Assembly (NCBI GenBank): GCA_019925795.1
Contig: CM034304.1
Coordinates: forward strand, 7,069,471-7,133,470
Length of the DNA: 64,000 nt
Origin: Dendrobium chrysotoxum
Lineage: Eukaryota > Streptophyta > Magnoliopsida > Asparagales > Orchidaceae
Direction: 5' to 3'
The notes under the pieces were generated by a model. It was not told where the DNA came from and did no database searches. It saw only the letters and a list, made by a program, of their open reading frames with translations. A program made the position numbers and the translations under genes. Position 1 is the stretch's first letter. Every line of letters starts with the position of its first letter. Positions 35,939 through 46,862 of the stretch are shown piece after piece.

Positions 35939-37753
35939 TCATGGATTAGCTTTGGGAACCCAAGTGAGTTTGGGTTCCACATCATGCTTATATGAATGAA
36001 ATGTATGCATGTTATGCTGTGATGAATGCGATTTTGGTCTCCACACTAGATGTGTCCTATAGTGAATTGAGCACGTGCGAGCTATGTGACCTAGCATGCC
36101 ATAAGAATAACATCTAACACCTGGAAATGGGTTCACTAATCTACGAGGTTGGTAGTGCCTATTTCTGGGTTTGGATGATGCATGCCGTGCTGGTTTTGAA
36201 TGAGATGATTCACATGGTGGAGGCTGAAAGAATTCAGCAAACGTGGGAGGTTTTTTGTTATTCTCGTATGCATGAAGTTTTTCATTTAAAAATTTATTCT
36301 CTTGGTTAAGACTAGCATATTTGAATCTCAATGCATGCTCACTACTACTAAGTTCCCCTGATAGTTCTTCTAGTTCCTTAAATGCATTATCTAATTGAAC
36401 ATGTGATGATTTCAAGGTATCGTGTGCAGTGGTTAATTCAATATGCTTCTTGTTTAATGCATCGTATTCATCAAGCAAAGACATATGATCTTTATCTAAG
36501 TCAGAAAAATCCTTTACTACACTAGCATGCTCGTTTTGTAAAGTACTAAACTCAGTATTAAGACTAACATGCTTTTTCTTCAATTTTCTATACGAGTCAT
36601 GGATTTTTTCAGAAATAACAAGTAGTTCATCGTAAGATAGTTGACATACCTCATCTTGATCTGATTGATCAAGATTATCATTAGTCATAAGACACAGATT
36701 CGTTACCTCCTCCTCTGCTTCTTCCGATGATTCTGAGGCAGAGTCGGCCCAAAATGCTTTCTGAGTCTTAAACTTGCCCTTCTTGAACTTTGATCTTTCC
36801 TCGCCCTTCTCCTTGGTTTGATGAGTTTTGATGTTGGGGCAATCAGCTCGGAGATGATCGGGTTTCTTGCACTCAAAGCAAATTGTTTCAGATGCAACCT
36901 TAGTATACTTTGAGTTCTTACCTTTGTTCTAATTGCTTTGATGATGGCGCTGCTTTCTTGTCAGAAAATTTTTGAACTGACAAGTCATCAAAGCTATGTC
37001 GTCATCTTCCTCCGCTGCTGAGCTGTCACTTTCAGAATTATTTGCTTTTAAAGCCACTGCTCGCTCCTTTTTCTTTTCACCTGCATCACTTTATCGTTGA
37101 CTCACTCCTTGCTCGTAGGCAATGAGTGACCCAAGCAAATTATCAATAGAATAAACATTTAGGTCTTTTGACTCAGTTATTGCAGTGATTTTAGCATCGT
37201 ATGAGCTAGGCAAACATCGCAGTATTCTGTTTACTTTTTCCGAGTTAGACAACTCTCTTCCTAAAGCATGCAGTGATGTTACAATCTGGGTGAATCGAGT
37301 GTACATGTCAGATATAGTTTCACTAGATTTCATGCGGAATAGTTCGTAATCATGTAACAGTATGTTCAACCTAGATTGTTTGACCTCACTAGTTCCTTCG
37401 TACGTGATACACAGTTTGTCCCAAATTTGTTTACCAGTAGTACAAGTTGATACTCGCATATAGTCTTCTGATTTTAATGCGCAAAAGAAATAATTTAGAC
37501 ATTTAGCATTTAGTTTTGCAAATTCTCTATCGTTAATGCTCCATTCATTAAATGACAGTTCAATTTTAACTCCATTCAACATACGAAATGGTGCAGAATA
37601 ACCTTCTTGGACTAACATCCACATGCGATAGTCTAAAGATTGTAAAAATGTAGACATGCGTATTTTCCAAAAATCAAACGGTATGTTGTCAAATAAAGGT
37701 GGACGAGTTATGGAATAACCCTCCGTAGTGTTACGGTTACCAAATTGAGCCAT
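35939..37753 (-). pseudogene. Element B gag, two internal stops
   Basis: The frame starts at ATG 37753 (MAQFGNRNTTEGYS), 60 bp inside the 5' LTR, and runs in one frame to a TGA at 35939-35941. In-frame stops lie at 37091-37093 and 36929-36931. Residues 1-220 form the capsid-like domain of plant copia Gag (UBN2 or DUF4219 type by its TRPPLFDNIPFDFWKIRM start). A CCHC zinc knuckle (C292, C295, H300, C305) follows. Next is an acidic stretch and a long heptad-rich coiled coil (about residues 365-510). A second knuckle-like motif, CYSYGMLGHIARTC, has its second cysteine changed to tyrosine. A long coiled-coil extension between two knuckles is unusual for simple copia Gag and fits the large Gag of Sireviruses. 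The product would assemble the RNA-containing particle. Confidence 0.88.
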
Positions 37754-37798
37754 GGATCTTACGTTTCTAGGTTTTCTAAAACACTATTTTGAAACCCC

Positions 37799-37810
37799 GC
37801 TCTGATACCA
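37799..37810 (-). promoter_or_regulatory. Primer binding site of element B
   Basis: The minus strand reads TGGTATCAGAGC, an exact match to the plant initiator-Met tRNA primer site. It starts two bases inside the 5' LTR. Confidence 0.95.
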
Positions 37811-37812
37811 CT

Positions 37813-39779
37813 TGAAAGTACGAGATGCGCCAAGAGGGGGGGGTGAATTGGTATTTTAAAAATTTAACCCTACACAAGAGTTCTAATTTTTTTTGTATTT
37901 TCAAAACATAATTTAACGACTAATGTGCGGAAGCAAATACAACGTTCACAACGATGAAATTGATAGTTCAATTTTAGATTTTACACTACAATATTTAAAT
38001 ACTGATTTTTCACCAAGCAATTAAAATGCACAAATTTAAAGCATGAAAAGTAAAGTACGGTAAACAGGAAAAAACACACCAGAGATTTTTATAATGGTTC
38101 GGTCACTTGACCTACGTCCACTCCCCGAAGTCCTCTACTCCGGGATTTTCACTAGTAAAAGTTGACTCTCCTTTTGCCCCCACAGCAAGGCGGAGAAGCC
38201 TTTACAATACTCACTTTCACCTCCCTCGGTGCGGCGGAATACCAAACGCTATGTCACCCTCCTGGTGACGGCAGCGAACCTTCTCCTTTTTCTCCCTCCT
38301 GAAGATGGCAGAGTACCTTGGCGATGTTGATCTTGAAGTGACTCTTCCCTCGAGAACTTTCTTGAAGCTTCCAAAGCCACAAGAGGAGCAAAGCATGTAG
38401 CTAGCTTGGAGCCACCGTGTGATCCCCTCACACTACTTCTCCCTCACGCTCAAGCTCACCTTCACCTTCCTCTCTCAAGCTCTAGATCTCTCCAAAAACT
38501 TCTCTCTACCGAATCCCCTTCTTTTTCCTCCAAGCCTCTCACAGTAAAAGGATTGATCAACAACTCCCTAAAGAAAATTTTAAGTTGTTTTTATATCAGG
38601 CTTCAGAAAACCCTAAAAGTTTCAATTTTTGCGTTTCTGTTTGTACAGTATGATTTATAATCGTACCATACGATCAGTTCAATTACAGCTCCGTCCAGTA
38701 CAAGTAAAGACGAACAGGTATCGAATTTTATTCATATCGTACGGTATGATATGTATATCGTACAGTACGATACTATTGATTCGTACTGTTCGTACGGGAC
38801 GAACTGTGGGACGAATCTCGGGACGAAAGAACTCATCTCTGTCAGTCGTCCAGCACTCATTTAATCGTACAGTACGAATAGCATGATATCGTCCTGTACG
38901 ATAAGAATATCATCCAGGATGAATAGTACAAAAATTCTTGGGATCGTCTGGTACGATCGCTGGGACGAAGGAAATCATCTCTGACAATCATCCAGCACTC
39001 CACCAGTCGTACAGTACGATCAGTTCATTTCTTGATATCGTCCTGTACGATATGAATATCGTCTAGGACGAATAGAATAAAAAACCTTGGTTTCATCTGG
39101 TACGGTCTCTGGGACGAATGAAATCATCTCTGTAAGTCGTACAGTATGATATATGATCGTACAGTATGATCTACATATAAAATAGAAACCAACGTTTATT
39201 TCCTGATTAGGGAGATAATTTTGGCAAGTTTTAATTAATCGTACAGTACGAACCGTATCGTACAGTACGATCAGTTTAGAAAATCAAATTCAAAAACTTA
39301 CCAAACTTATTCTGGTGGCTAGGGTTTCACAATTACATATTATCGTACAGTACGATATTGATCGTACAGTACGATAAGTTTGTAAACTTAATCATTCGAA
39401 AATTAGCCGTTAGCCTGAGTATTTTTAATTAATCGTACAATACGATCCAAGATCGTACAGTACGATTTGCTTAAAAAAAAATTAATCATTTCTTAAAAAA
39501 AATTCTCCCCCTGTGTGTGTGCATGGTTGCTCCTTTCACATGCATGCTTCTGTGGCAGACTCAAAAAAAAAAATAAAGAAATAAAAATTACAGACTCTTC
39601 AACATCCTATTCTACCTGATTTGAGTCTCCAGCAATCTTTAGCAGTGTGCATCTGACCTGAAATGTTAGTGCTCATATACAAAGATTAAACATTTGTAAT
39701 CTAATGGAAGTCTATATGTACTCAGTAAGTATTAGTTGTCACCATCAAAATTAAGTGCTCGGGATCCTAGATTTCAACA
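37813..39779 (-). repeat. Element B 5' LTR
   Basis: This 1967-bp LTR bears the promoter of the element. Perfect palindromes run from 38758-38770 to 39453-39465, and the TATA box TATAAAAA (minus strand) is at 38588-38595. Some palindromes intact in the other LTR carry single transitions here, and vice versa. Examples are TTCGTACAGTACGA against TTTGTACAGTATGA near 38640, and TCGTACAGTACGA against TCGTACAGTATGA near 39136. Confidence 0.95.
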
Positions 39780-39784
39780 GAGCT
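39780..39784. repeat. Target site duplication of element B (right)
   Basis: GAGCT follows the right LTR directly and matches 28754-28758. Confidence 0.93.
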
Positions 39785-39933
39785 GGTTTGCAAGTGAGCT
39801 TGTGGACATAAAATATTAGCACATAATCAAGAAGGCAAATTTATAATAAACTCAATCAATAGGAGATAGCATGGTAAGTAAAATAATAATATTTTTTATC
39901 ATCAAAATCACAGTGCTTTTATCAAGATTTGCA
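39785..39933 (-). mobile_element. C-prime: LTR remnant, right part
   Basis: This continues the LTR interrupted by B. The segment ACATAAAATATTAGCACATA aligns with ACCTGAAATGTTAGTGCTCATA in B's LTR. It ends TTTGCA just before a purine tract on the minus strand, as expected at an LTR/PPT boundary. Confidence 0.65.
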
Positions 39934-40533
39934 ATAATCTCCCCTTTTTTGATGTTGGCAAATATTGATGTGCAAAATAATAAATACAAAACAGTAACAC
40001 TAAGTATAAAATAAACTAAAGACTAAATATGAAATAAACTTCATTATAACAGAATATGCAAGTAACACCATACTACTAGTAACTACTAAGTAACAACACA
40101 AACTACTACTCCCCCTTTTGACATCACAAAAAGGAGGAAATAACTAAAAAGCAAATGACCTACAGAGAAGGCATCACATAAGTAAAGAACAGTCCACATA
40201 TAAGAACAACCAAACCCTAGTTTTGCAACAATCTCCCCCTTTTTTTTGAATCAATCAATCTCTAGTAAATGATAAATTTTCCTTAATTTTAGATTTAAAA
40301 ACCAATAAGAATGAATTGACAATGCTTAAATCCAGAACGATTAGAAAATTGATTTTATAAACCCTACCTCAGACACCTTAAAGGTTAAAGTTCCTTTTAA
40401 ACAACATTCTAATTAAGTAAAAGAAATTAGATAAGAAAAGTGATCTTTTCAAACTTCATTCCAAAAAAAATATCTGATAAACTAGTATTGCAAAGTAAAG
40501 AATCAGGAATCATGATTTTCAATCTCAAGTGTT
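39934..40533 (-). other. C-prime interior remnant with three PPT-like tracts
   Basis: The segment is about 600 bp and AT-rich with no coding signal. Purine tracts on the minus strand are at about 39936-39950, 40109-40119 and 40229-40248. The last is preceded by TTGCAACA, which resembles an LTR end, so a second element boundary is possible here. Gag, pol and aORF are missing, so this is a deletion derivative. Confidence 0.5.
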
Positions 40534-41450
40534 TGAAAATATTAAGTGGCACATGGGTGAATTGGTGTTTTAAAAATTCTTAAACAAAATAAAAAACCTT
40601 TTTGTTCTTGTTAAATATTTTGAAACTAAATAATCTTAAGCGGAAATAGATACTAAAATCAGAGATTTCAACCATAGAACAAATCACAAAAAAATGGGGA
40701 AATAAAATATGAAAAAGTAATAAGAAAGAGCACACCAAATTTTAAAGTTGTTCGGTCAAATCTGACTTACGTCCACTCCCCAGAACTTCCCGTTCTAGGT
40801 ATTGCACTACTCGATTAGTGTCTCTCCTTTTGCCCCCACAGGAAGGTACAGAAGCCCATACAAAATCTTTCAACTGACCCAGCAAGGCAGAGAACCTTGA
40901 ATCCTTTTCCACCCTCCTGGTGAAGGAACAGAACCCAAAATCCTTTTACCCCAGCCTAGAGTAGGTAGAGAACCTAACATCCTTTTACTCCCTCCTGGAG
41001 TAGGTAGAGAACCTGGATCTAATGCTGATGATCATCTCCCCATAGCCACCAAGAAACCAAGGATGAAGAAGGAATAAGATGAACAAATCTTTGATTGGAG
41101 CAACCTTTATGAATCCCCTCACAAACCCCCCTCACAAAATCCTCTCTCTCTCTCCCAAACTCTCCTTCTCCTTCTCTAAACTCTTGGGTTAGAATAACAG
41201 CAAAATATTTGCTAAAGAACCAATGATAGAACTTAAATAGGAGACCTACAAAAAAATCCCTACTTTTTAATTTTGGGTCAAAGATTATTTAGGATGATCA
41301 TACGATCTCCCTGTACGATTAGTAAAAAATAGCCCTTTCAGCTAGTACGATCACCTTTGCTCTGTACGATTAGAAGAAATATTTTACACAGATCATCGCG
41401 TATGATTATTCAATCATTCGAGATTATCAGATTAATTTGGTTTCAATACA
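40534..41450 (-). repeat. LTR remnant, minus orientation (C-prime 5' LTR)
   Basis: It starts TGAAAATATT and has GGGTGAATTGGTG, the TTCGGTCAAATCTGACTTACGTCC segment, CCTCCTGGTGAAGG repeats, GAATCCCCTCACA and a CTATTTAAG TATA-like motif (minus strand, about 41232-41240). These are the U5, leader and promoter landmarks of the family in the usual order. Beyond the TATA-like motif a few TACGATC half-sites remain and then similarity fades. The right edge is approximate. Confidence 0.65.
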
Positions 41451-41993
41451 CTGATCATCCCGCAATAGTCTCGAGACATCCCGGTCGATCCCCTGGACGA
41501 TTACTTCAAGATGGGTGGAAATCAACAAATCATTCCATAAACCTTTTAATTTTTGGAAGCGAAAGGAGTCCAGGTTCTCTACCTGCTTCAGGAGGAAGTG
41601 AAAGTAGTTCAGGTTCTCTGCCTCACCAGGTTGGTGGAAAGGAGTTTTATACAGGCTTCTCCGCCTTATTGTGGGAGCAGAAGGAGAGTTACTTACTGTT
41701 TACTGCAATAGCCGAAGGGGAGGCTCCGCGAAGTGGACGTAGGTCAAGTTGACTGAGCCACTATAAAATCTGGTGAGTTCTTTTGATTATCTTCTGCATT
41801 TATTTTTCTATTGATATTTGCTTGGGTGAAATCTGTGATTGATCTTTTTATTATTGTGTTTATTCATTTCTGCTGCAAATTATAAAAAGATCATTCTTTT
41901 GGTTAACAAAATTTTAAAATAACCAATTCACTTCCCCTCTTGGTTAGCCTCGATACTAGTTCAAAAGGGCTTAACATCCCTAATGAACTTTCA
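41451..41993 (+). repeat. 5' LTR remnant of element C
   Basis: Read on the minus strand, this stretch shows the usual LTR order: the TGAAAGTTCATT end, AAGTGAATTGGTT, the TCAACTTGACCTACGTCCAC segment and the CTCC-type repeats with GAGAACCTG. The LTR therefore points opposite to its neighbour at 40534-41450, and the pair forms a head-to-head inverted repeat of the leader regions. U3 is largely lost. Confidence 0.65.
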
Positions 41994-41995
41994 AG

Positions 41996-42007
41996 CGGTA
42001 TTGGAGC
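41996..42007 (+). promoter_or_regulatory. Degenerate primer binding site of element C
   Basis: CGGTATTGGAGC lies two bases after the LTR end. It matches TGGTATCAGAGC at nine of twelve positions. Confidence 0.6.
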
Positions 42008-42049
42008 GGGATTCAAAAATTAAGTTTAAAAACTTTTGAATTTTGATCC

Positions 42050-43878
42050 ATGGCTAACTTGGGTAATTATAATACTACTGAAGGTTATTCAATTACACGA
42101 CCACCGTTATTTGATAACATATCTTTTGATTTTTGGAAAACTCGCATGTCCACTTTTCTTAAATCAATAGATTATCACATGTGGATGCTTGTTAAAGATG
42201 GCTATAAGGAACTATTTAGACTTGTTAATAATGTTAAAATTGAACTGCCTTTTGCCGAATGGACATTTGATGATTGCGATTTAGAACAACTGAATGCAAA
42301 ATGTTTGAACTATTTTTTCTGTGCATTAAAATTTAAGGACTACATGCGTGTCTCCACTTGCATAATTGGTAAAGAAATTTGAGATAGATTATGCATCACC
42401 TATGAAGGTACATCTGAAATTAAACATTCTAGGCTAAACATACTATTTCATGACTATAAACTCTTTCGCATGAAACCTAGTGAGTCCATATATGAAATGT
42501 ACACCAGGTTTACTCTAATTGTCACCTCACTATATGCCTTAGGAAGAGAGCTTATAAATTATGAGAAAGTTAACAAGATTTTGAGATGTTTGCCTTCTTC
42601 TTATGATGCCAAGATAACTATAATTCTTGCATCTAAGGCTTTGAATGCCTATTCTATTGATAACTTACTTGGATCACTATTACCTACGAGCAAGGGGTGA
42701 ACCAAAGACAGCTTAATGCAGGTGAGAAGAAGAAAGAGAAGACTGTGGTGTTGAAGGCCAACGATACTGACACCGATTCTTTCGGGTCTGATAGCGATGA
42801 TGTTGCCTTAATCACTAGGCAATGCAAAAGCTTTCTAAGGAAGAAACACAAGAGCTTTCAGAAGTTGAACAATGGTAAGAGTAGTAAAAATTTTAAAGGT
42901 TCTTCTGATATAATTTGTTTTGAATACAAGAAGCTAGGGCATATAAAAGCTGATTGTTCTACACTTAAGGCTCACCCAAGCAAGGAGAAGGGTGAGGAGA
43001 AACCCAAGTTCAAGAAGGAAAAGAAAAGGATTCAAATGGCTTTTAGGGTGGATTCAACATCTAACACCTCTAAGACTGAAGCTGAAGAGGAAGTTACAAA
43101 CTTATGTTTGATGGCTGGTGAGCATCATGGTCAGTCTGATCAATAAGAGGAATGTGAACTGACTTATGATCAATTGGTTGATGTTTCTATAAAATCCATT
43201 CATCATATAGGAAGCTTAAGAAAACTCATGCTAGCCTGAAATTGGAATTTCTAAATTTAGAAAAAGAGCATAAATTTTTTATTAAGGATCATTCTACTCT
43301 TGATAGCAATCACATGTCACTACCTGATGAATTTGATGGTTAAATAAAAAGCATTTTGATTTAATTATTGAGCATGATTCATTAAAAATATTGCATGTTG
43401 AATTAGAAGTTGCATTTAAGGAATTAGAAACTCATGCATATAACTTAGATAGTACTGAGCATTATTTAAAGTTTGAAATTGTAAGTCTTAAGAAAGAAAA
43501 TAAATTTCTATGTGTGAAAATTAGTGCATATGAGAATCATGAAACACATCTTATTTTTGTACAATTTTTTGTACCTCCACCATTTGAAGAATCTCCTTTA
43601 AAATCATCAAAGAATGTTTCATTCAAACCTAGGAAGAGGCACTATCACCCACGTAGATTAGTTAACCCTTTTCCTGGCATTAGATATTTTTCATGTGGCA
43701 TGCTACGACATATCTATCACACCTGCACTATTCATCATAGTTCATATTGGATGTGGAGGCTCAAATTGCATGTTTCATAGTACAACACATATGCATTGCA
43801 TTCTTTTTTTCATAAGAAGGAACCCAAACTTGTTTGGGTTCTAAATTTGACATTTGATGATTTTGTCGGTGTGCTCTG
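42050..43878 (+). pseudogene. Element C gag, degenerate
   Basis: It starts MANLGNYNTTEGYSITRPP, closely similar to element B's Gag. A TGA at 42380-42382 replaces what is probably a tryptophan codon, and a frameshift follows near 42690. The continuing frame (42697-43146) shows the acidic region and a zinc knuckle CFEYKKLGHIKADC with its second cysteine lost, then a TAA at 43144. The later coiled-coil part (43391-43780) contains RRLVNPFPGIRYFSCGMLRH, a damaged second knuckle. The product cannot be made intact. Confidence 0.85.
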
Positions 43879-46862
43879 ACAAAAGGCCTCATGAGAGCAT
43901 GTAGTACCTGGACAGTGGATATTTAAGACACATGACTGAAGATGCAAATCAGTTCATTTCACTGGAGACCAGCACTGGAGGTAAGGTTACATTTGGAGAC
44001 AACACCACCAGGAGGGTGGTAGGAGAAGGTATAATGGTGATTCAGAAAATTTCATTATTAATAATGTTTTGCTTGTAGATGTACTGAAACACAACTTGCT
44101 CAGCATCAGTTAACTCTGTGATAAAGGATACAACATAAAGTTCCTACCAACTTGCTGCATTATAATCTTAAATGATAAAATTATTTTGCAGGGAAAATGG
44201 ATCAATAATGTCTACATGCTGGATGTAAGTTGCTTTAAAGCTGATACTTTAATATGCTTAAAAATTGCTACTGATGAGTCTTGGCTGTGGCATAGGAGAT
44301 TATGTCTTGCCAGTATGAAAACCCTTAGAAGAGTCACCTAAAAGGAATCAGTTAGAGGTGTCCCCAAGCTTAAGTTCACTAAGGATAACATATATGATGC
44401 TTGTTAATAAGAAAAGCAAGTCCAATCCTCTTTCCACTCTATTAAGGACATCAGCTCTTGTAGACCTTTAGAAGTCCTTCACATGGATCACTTTGGACCA
44501 ATTACCACTACCAGCATAGGGGGAAAAGTCTATAGATTTGTGATTGTTGATGACTACTCGAGGTTCACTTGGATTAGATGTCTTTCACATAAGTCTGAGT
44601 CTTTTGATGAATTTAAATCCTTCTCCACTTAGATTCAAAAGAAGTTAGGTTGTGGGATCTATACCATTCTTAGTGATCATGGTAGAGAGTTTGAAAATGT
44701 GAGATTTGGAACCTTCTATGAGGAGCAAGGGATTAGCCATAACATTTTAGCTCATAGGACCCCTCAGCAGAACGGGGTAGCTGAAAGGGAGAACAGGACC
44801 TTAGTGGAAGCCGCTAGAGCCATGCTTGCTGAGTATTCACTTCCAAAATACTTTTGGGCTGAAGCGGTGAACAGTGCCAGTAATGTGTTGAATAGGGTGA
44901 ATGTTAGATCCAATCTAAATAAGACACCATATGAGATCATTAAGGATAGAACTCCAAACCTATCTCACCTCTATGTCTTTGGCTGTAAGGTTTTCATTCA
45001 CAATAATGGGAAGTCACTCTTAGGAATATTTGACCCAAAATCGGATGAAGGTGTGTTCTTAGGATATTCAAGTGTAGGGAAATCCTTTAGAGTGTTTAAT
45101 AAGAGGACATTGGTGGTGGAGGAGACTACTCAAGTAGTAGTTGATGAATCTGATCCTAATGAATCTAGATCTGAGGTAGAAGATGAAGATATTATAGAAG
45201 TCACCCAATGAGTAGAATCTGCAAATCTTGAGGAATAGGTAGAAGTTAATGTTTCTTTGCCTAGAGATGGGAGATATTCTTCGAGTCATCCTAAATAACT
45301 GATCTTAGGAGACCCTTCTGAAGGTGTTAGAACAAGGCATGGACTTTGGAAGGAAGTAAACCATTTTTCCTTTATCTTAATGACGTAACCCACCAACCTG
45401 AATCAAGCCTTATCTGATGAGTTTTGGATCTTAGCCATATAGGAAGAGTTGAATCAATTTGTAAGGAATGATGTTTGGGAGTTAGTAGAAAGACCTAAGA
45501 ATCAAAGTGTAGTGGGAACCAAATGGTCTTTAAGAATAAGATAAATGATTCTGGTGTGGTGGTTAGGAATAAGGCAAGATTGGTGGCTAAGGGGTACAAT
45601 CAAATAGAAGGGACTGATTTTGAGGAGACTTTTGCCCCTGTAGCTGGATTGGAAGCCATTAGGGTGCTACTAGCCTTTACCTATTATAAGGGATTTAAGC
45701 GTTTCCAAATGGATGTCAAGAGTACCTTTTTGAATGGGATAATAAAAGAGGATGTCTTTGCAGAGCAGTCCCTAGGTTTTGAGCATTCCTAATAACCAAA
45801 TCATGTCTATAAATTAAAAATGGCCTTATATGGATTGAAATAGGCACCCAGAGCTTGGTATGGGAGACTTAGAACATTCCTTTTAGAAAGAGAGTTTGTT
45901 AAGGGGAGCATAGACACCACCCCTTTTCTGAGGAAAATAGGAGATGATTTACTCATTGTCCAGATCTATATTGATGATATACTTTTTAGATCTTCTGATA
46001 AAAATTTATGTGATGATTTTTCTAAAATAATGAGTAAAGTGTTTGAGATGAGTATGATGGGGGAATTATCCTATTTTTTGGGTTTTAGCATAAGGCAGAT
46101 AGATGATGGAACCTTTCTATATCAATCAAAATACAATAAGGATATTTTGAAGAAATATGAAATGGATAAAGCCAAGCTAATCAACACTCCCATGAGTTTA
46201 TCTGTCCAGTTAGATAAGGATTCAAATGGAAAATCTGTTGATCAAAAGAAGTATAGAGGAATTATAGGATCACTACCTTACCTGACTGCTAGTCAACCTG
46301 ATATCATATTTAGTGTTTATCTTTGAGCTAGGTTTCAAGATGATCCTAAAGAGTCCCACCTGACTGTTGTTAAGAGAATTCTTAGATATCTCTTAGGGAC
46401 CCCAAACTTAGGAATTTGGTATCCTAGGTACAGCACTTCATTTGAGATTATTGGATATTCTAATTCTGATTTTACAGGATATAGGGTGGATAGAAAGAGA
46501 ACTTTTGAAACTTGCCAATTCATAGGACAGTCTTTAGGCTCTTGGTCCAGTAGAAAATAGAACTCAGTTGCACTCTCCACTGCTGAAGATGAGTACATTG
46601 CCTTAGGAAGTTATGTGGCCCAAGTCCTTTGGTTGAAGCAACACATTCTAGATTTAGGATTACCTGTCAGTATAATTATAGTTCTATGTGATAACACCAG
46701 TGCCATCTACATTTCAAATAATCTAATCCAATATTCTAGAACCAAACACATTGACATAAGGCTTCACTTCACTAGGGACCCTGTTACAAAAGGGGACATT
46801 GAGCTACACCATATAGCAACTAAAAACCAAATGGCTGACATCTTTACTAAACCACTGGCCTT
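43879..46862 (+). pseudogene. Element C pol, degenerate and truncated
   Basis: A broken protease and zinc-finger region lies at 43900-44420. The integrase is open at 44699-45211 (TPQQNGVAEREN, AEAVNSASNVLNRVN) with its upstream half interrupted. RT fragments occur at 45523-45792 (NKARLVAKGYNQIEG, FQMDVKSTFLNG) and around 45960 (IYIDDILF, a YVDD variant). A frame at 46030-46326 covers the RT/RNase H connection. The RNase H part is open at 46615-46866 (CDNTSAIYIS, HIDIRLHFTRD) and is cut at KPLAF. Numerous stops and frameshifts are present. Confidence 0.85.

Larger units (their letters stand above)
28759..39779 (-). mobile_element. Element B: complete Sirevirus-like copia retrotransposon
   Basis: This is an 11,021-bp minus-strand element bounded by LTRs with TG...CA ends and by GAGCT target duplications. 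In transcription order it has the 5' LTR (37813-39779), PBS, gag and pol in a single frame (37753-32882), a noncoding spacer (32177-32881), the aORF (32176-31058), a region with three PPT-like tracts, and the 3' LTR. By eye, the first 830 or so bases of the two LTRs differ at about 14 sites, 13 of them transitions, so it is fairly young. No frameshift is seen in gag, pol or aORF, but there are nonsense codons, so this copy should not make a full set of proteins. It inserted into the older LTR of C-prime. Confidence 0.95.
41451..46862 (+). mobile_element. Element C: decayed, 3'-truncated copia, plus strand
   Basis: This is a Sirevirus-like element in the opposite orientation to A and B. It has the distal part of a 5' LTR (to 41993), a degenerate primer site, gag and pol with many stops, and an abrupt end inside the last RNase H motif (MADIFTKPLAF) at about 46862. 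LINE sequence begins there. The spacer, aORF, PPT and 3' LTR are absent. The left edge is approximate because the LTR abuts an inverted LTR remnant. Confidence 0.8.
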
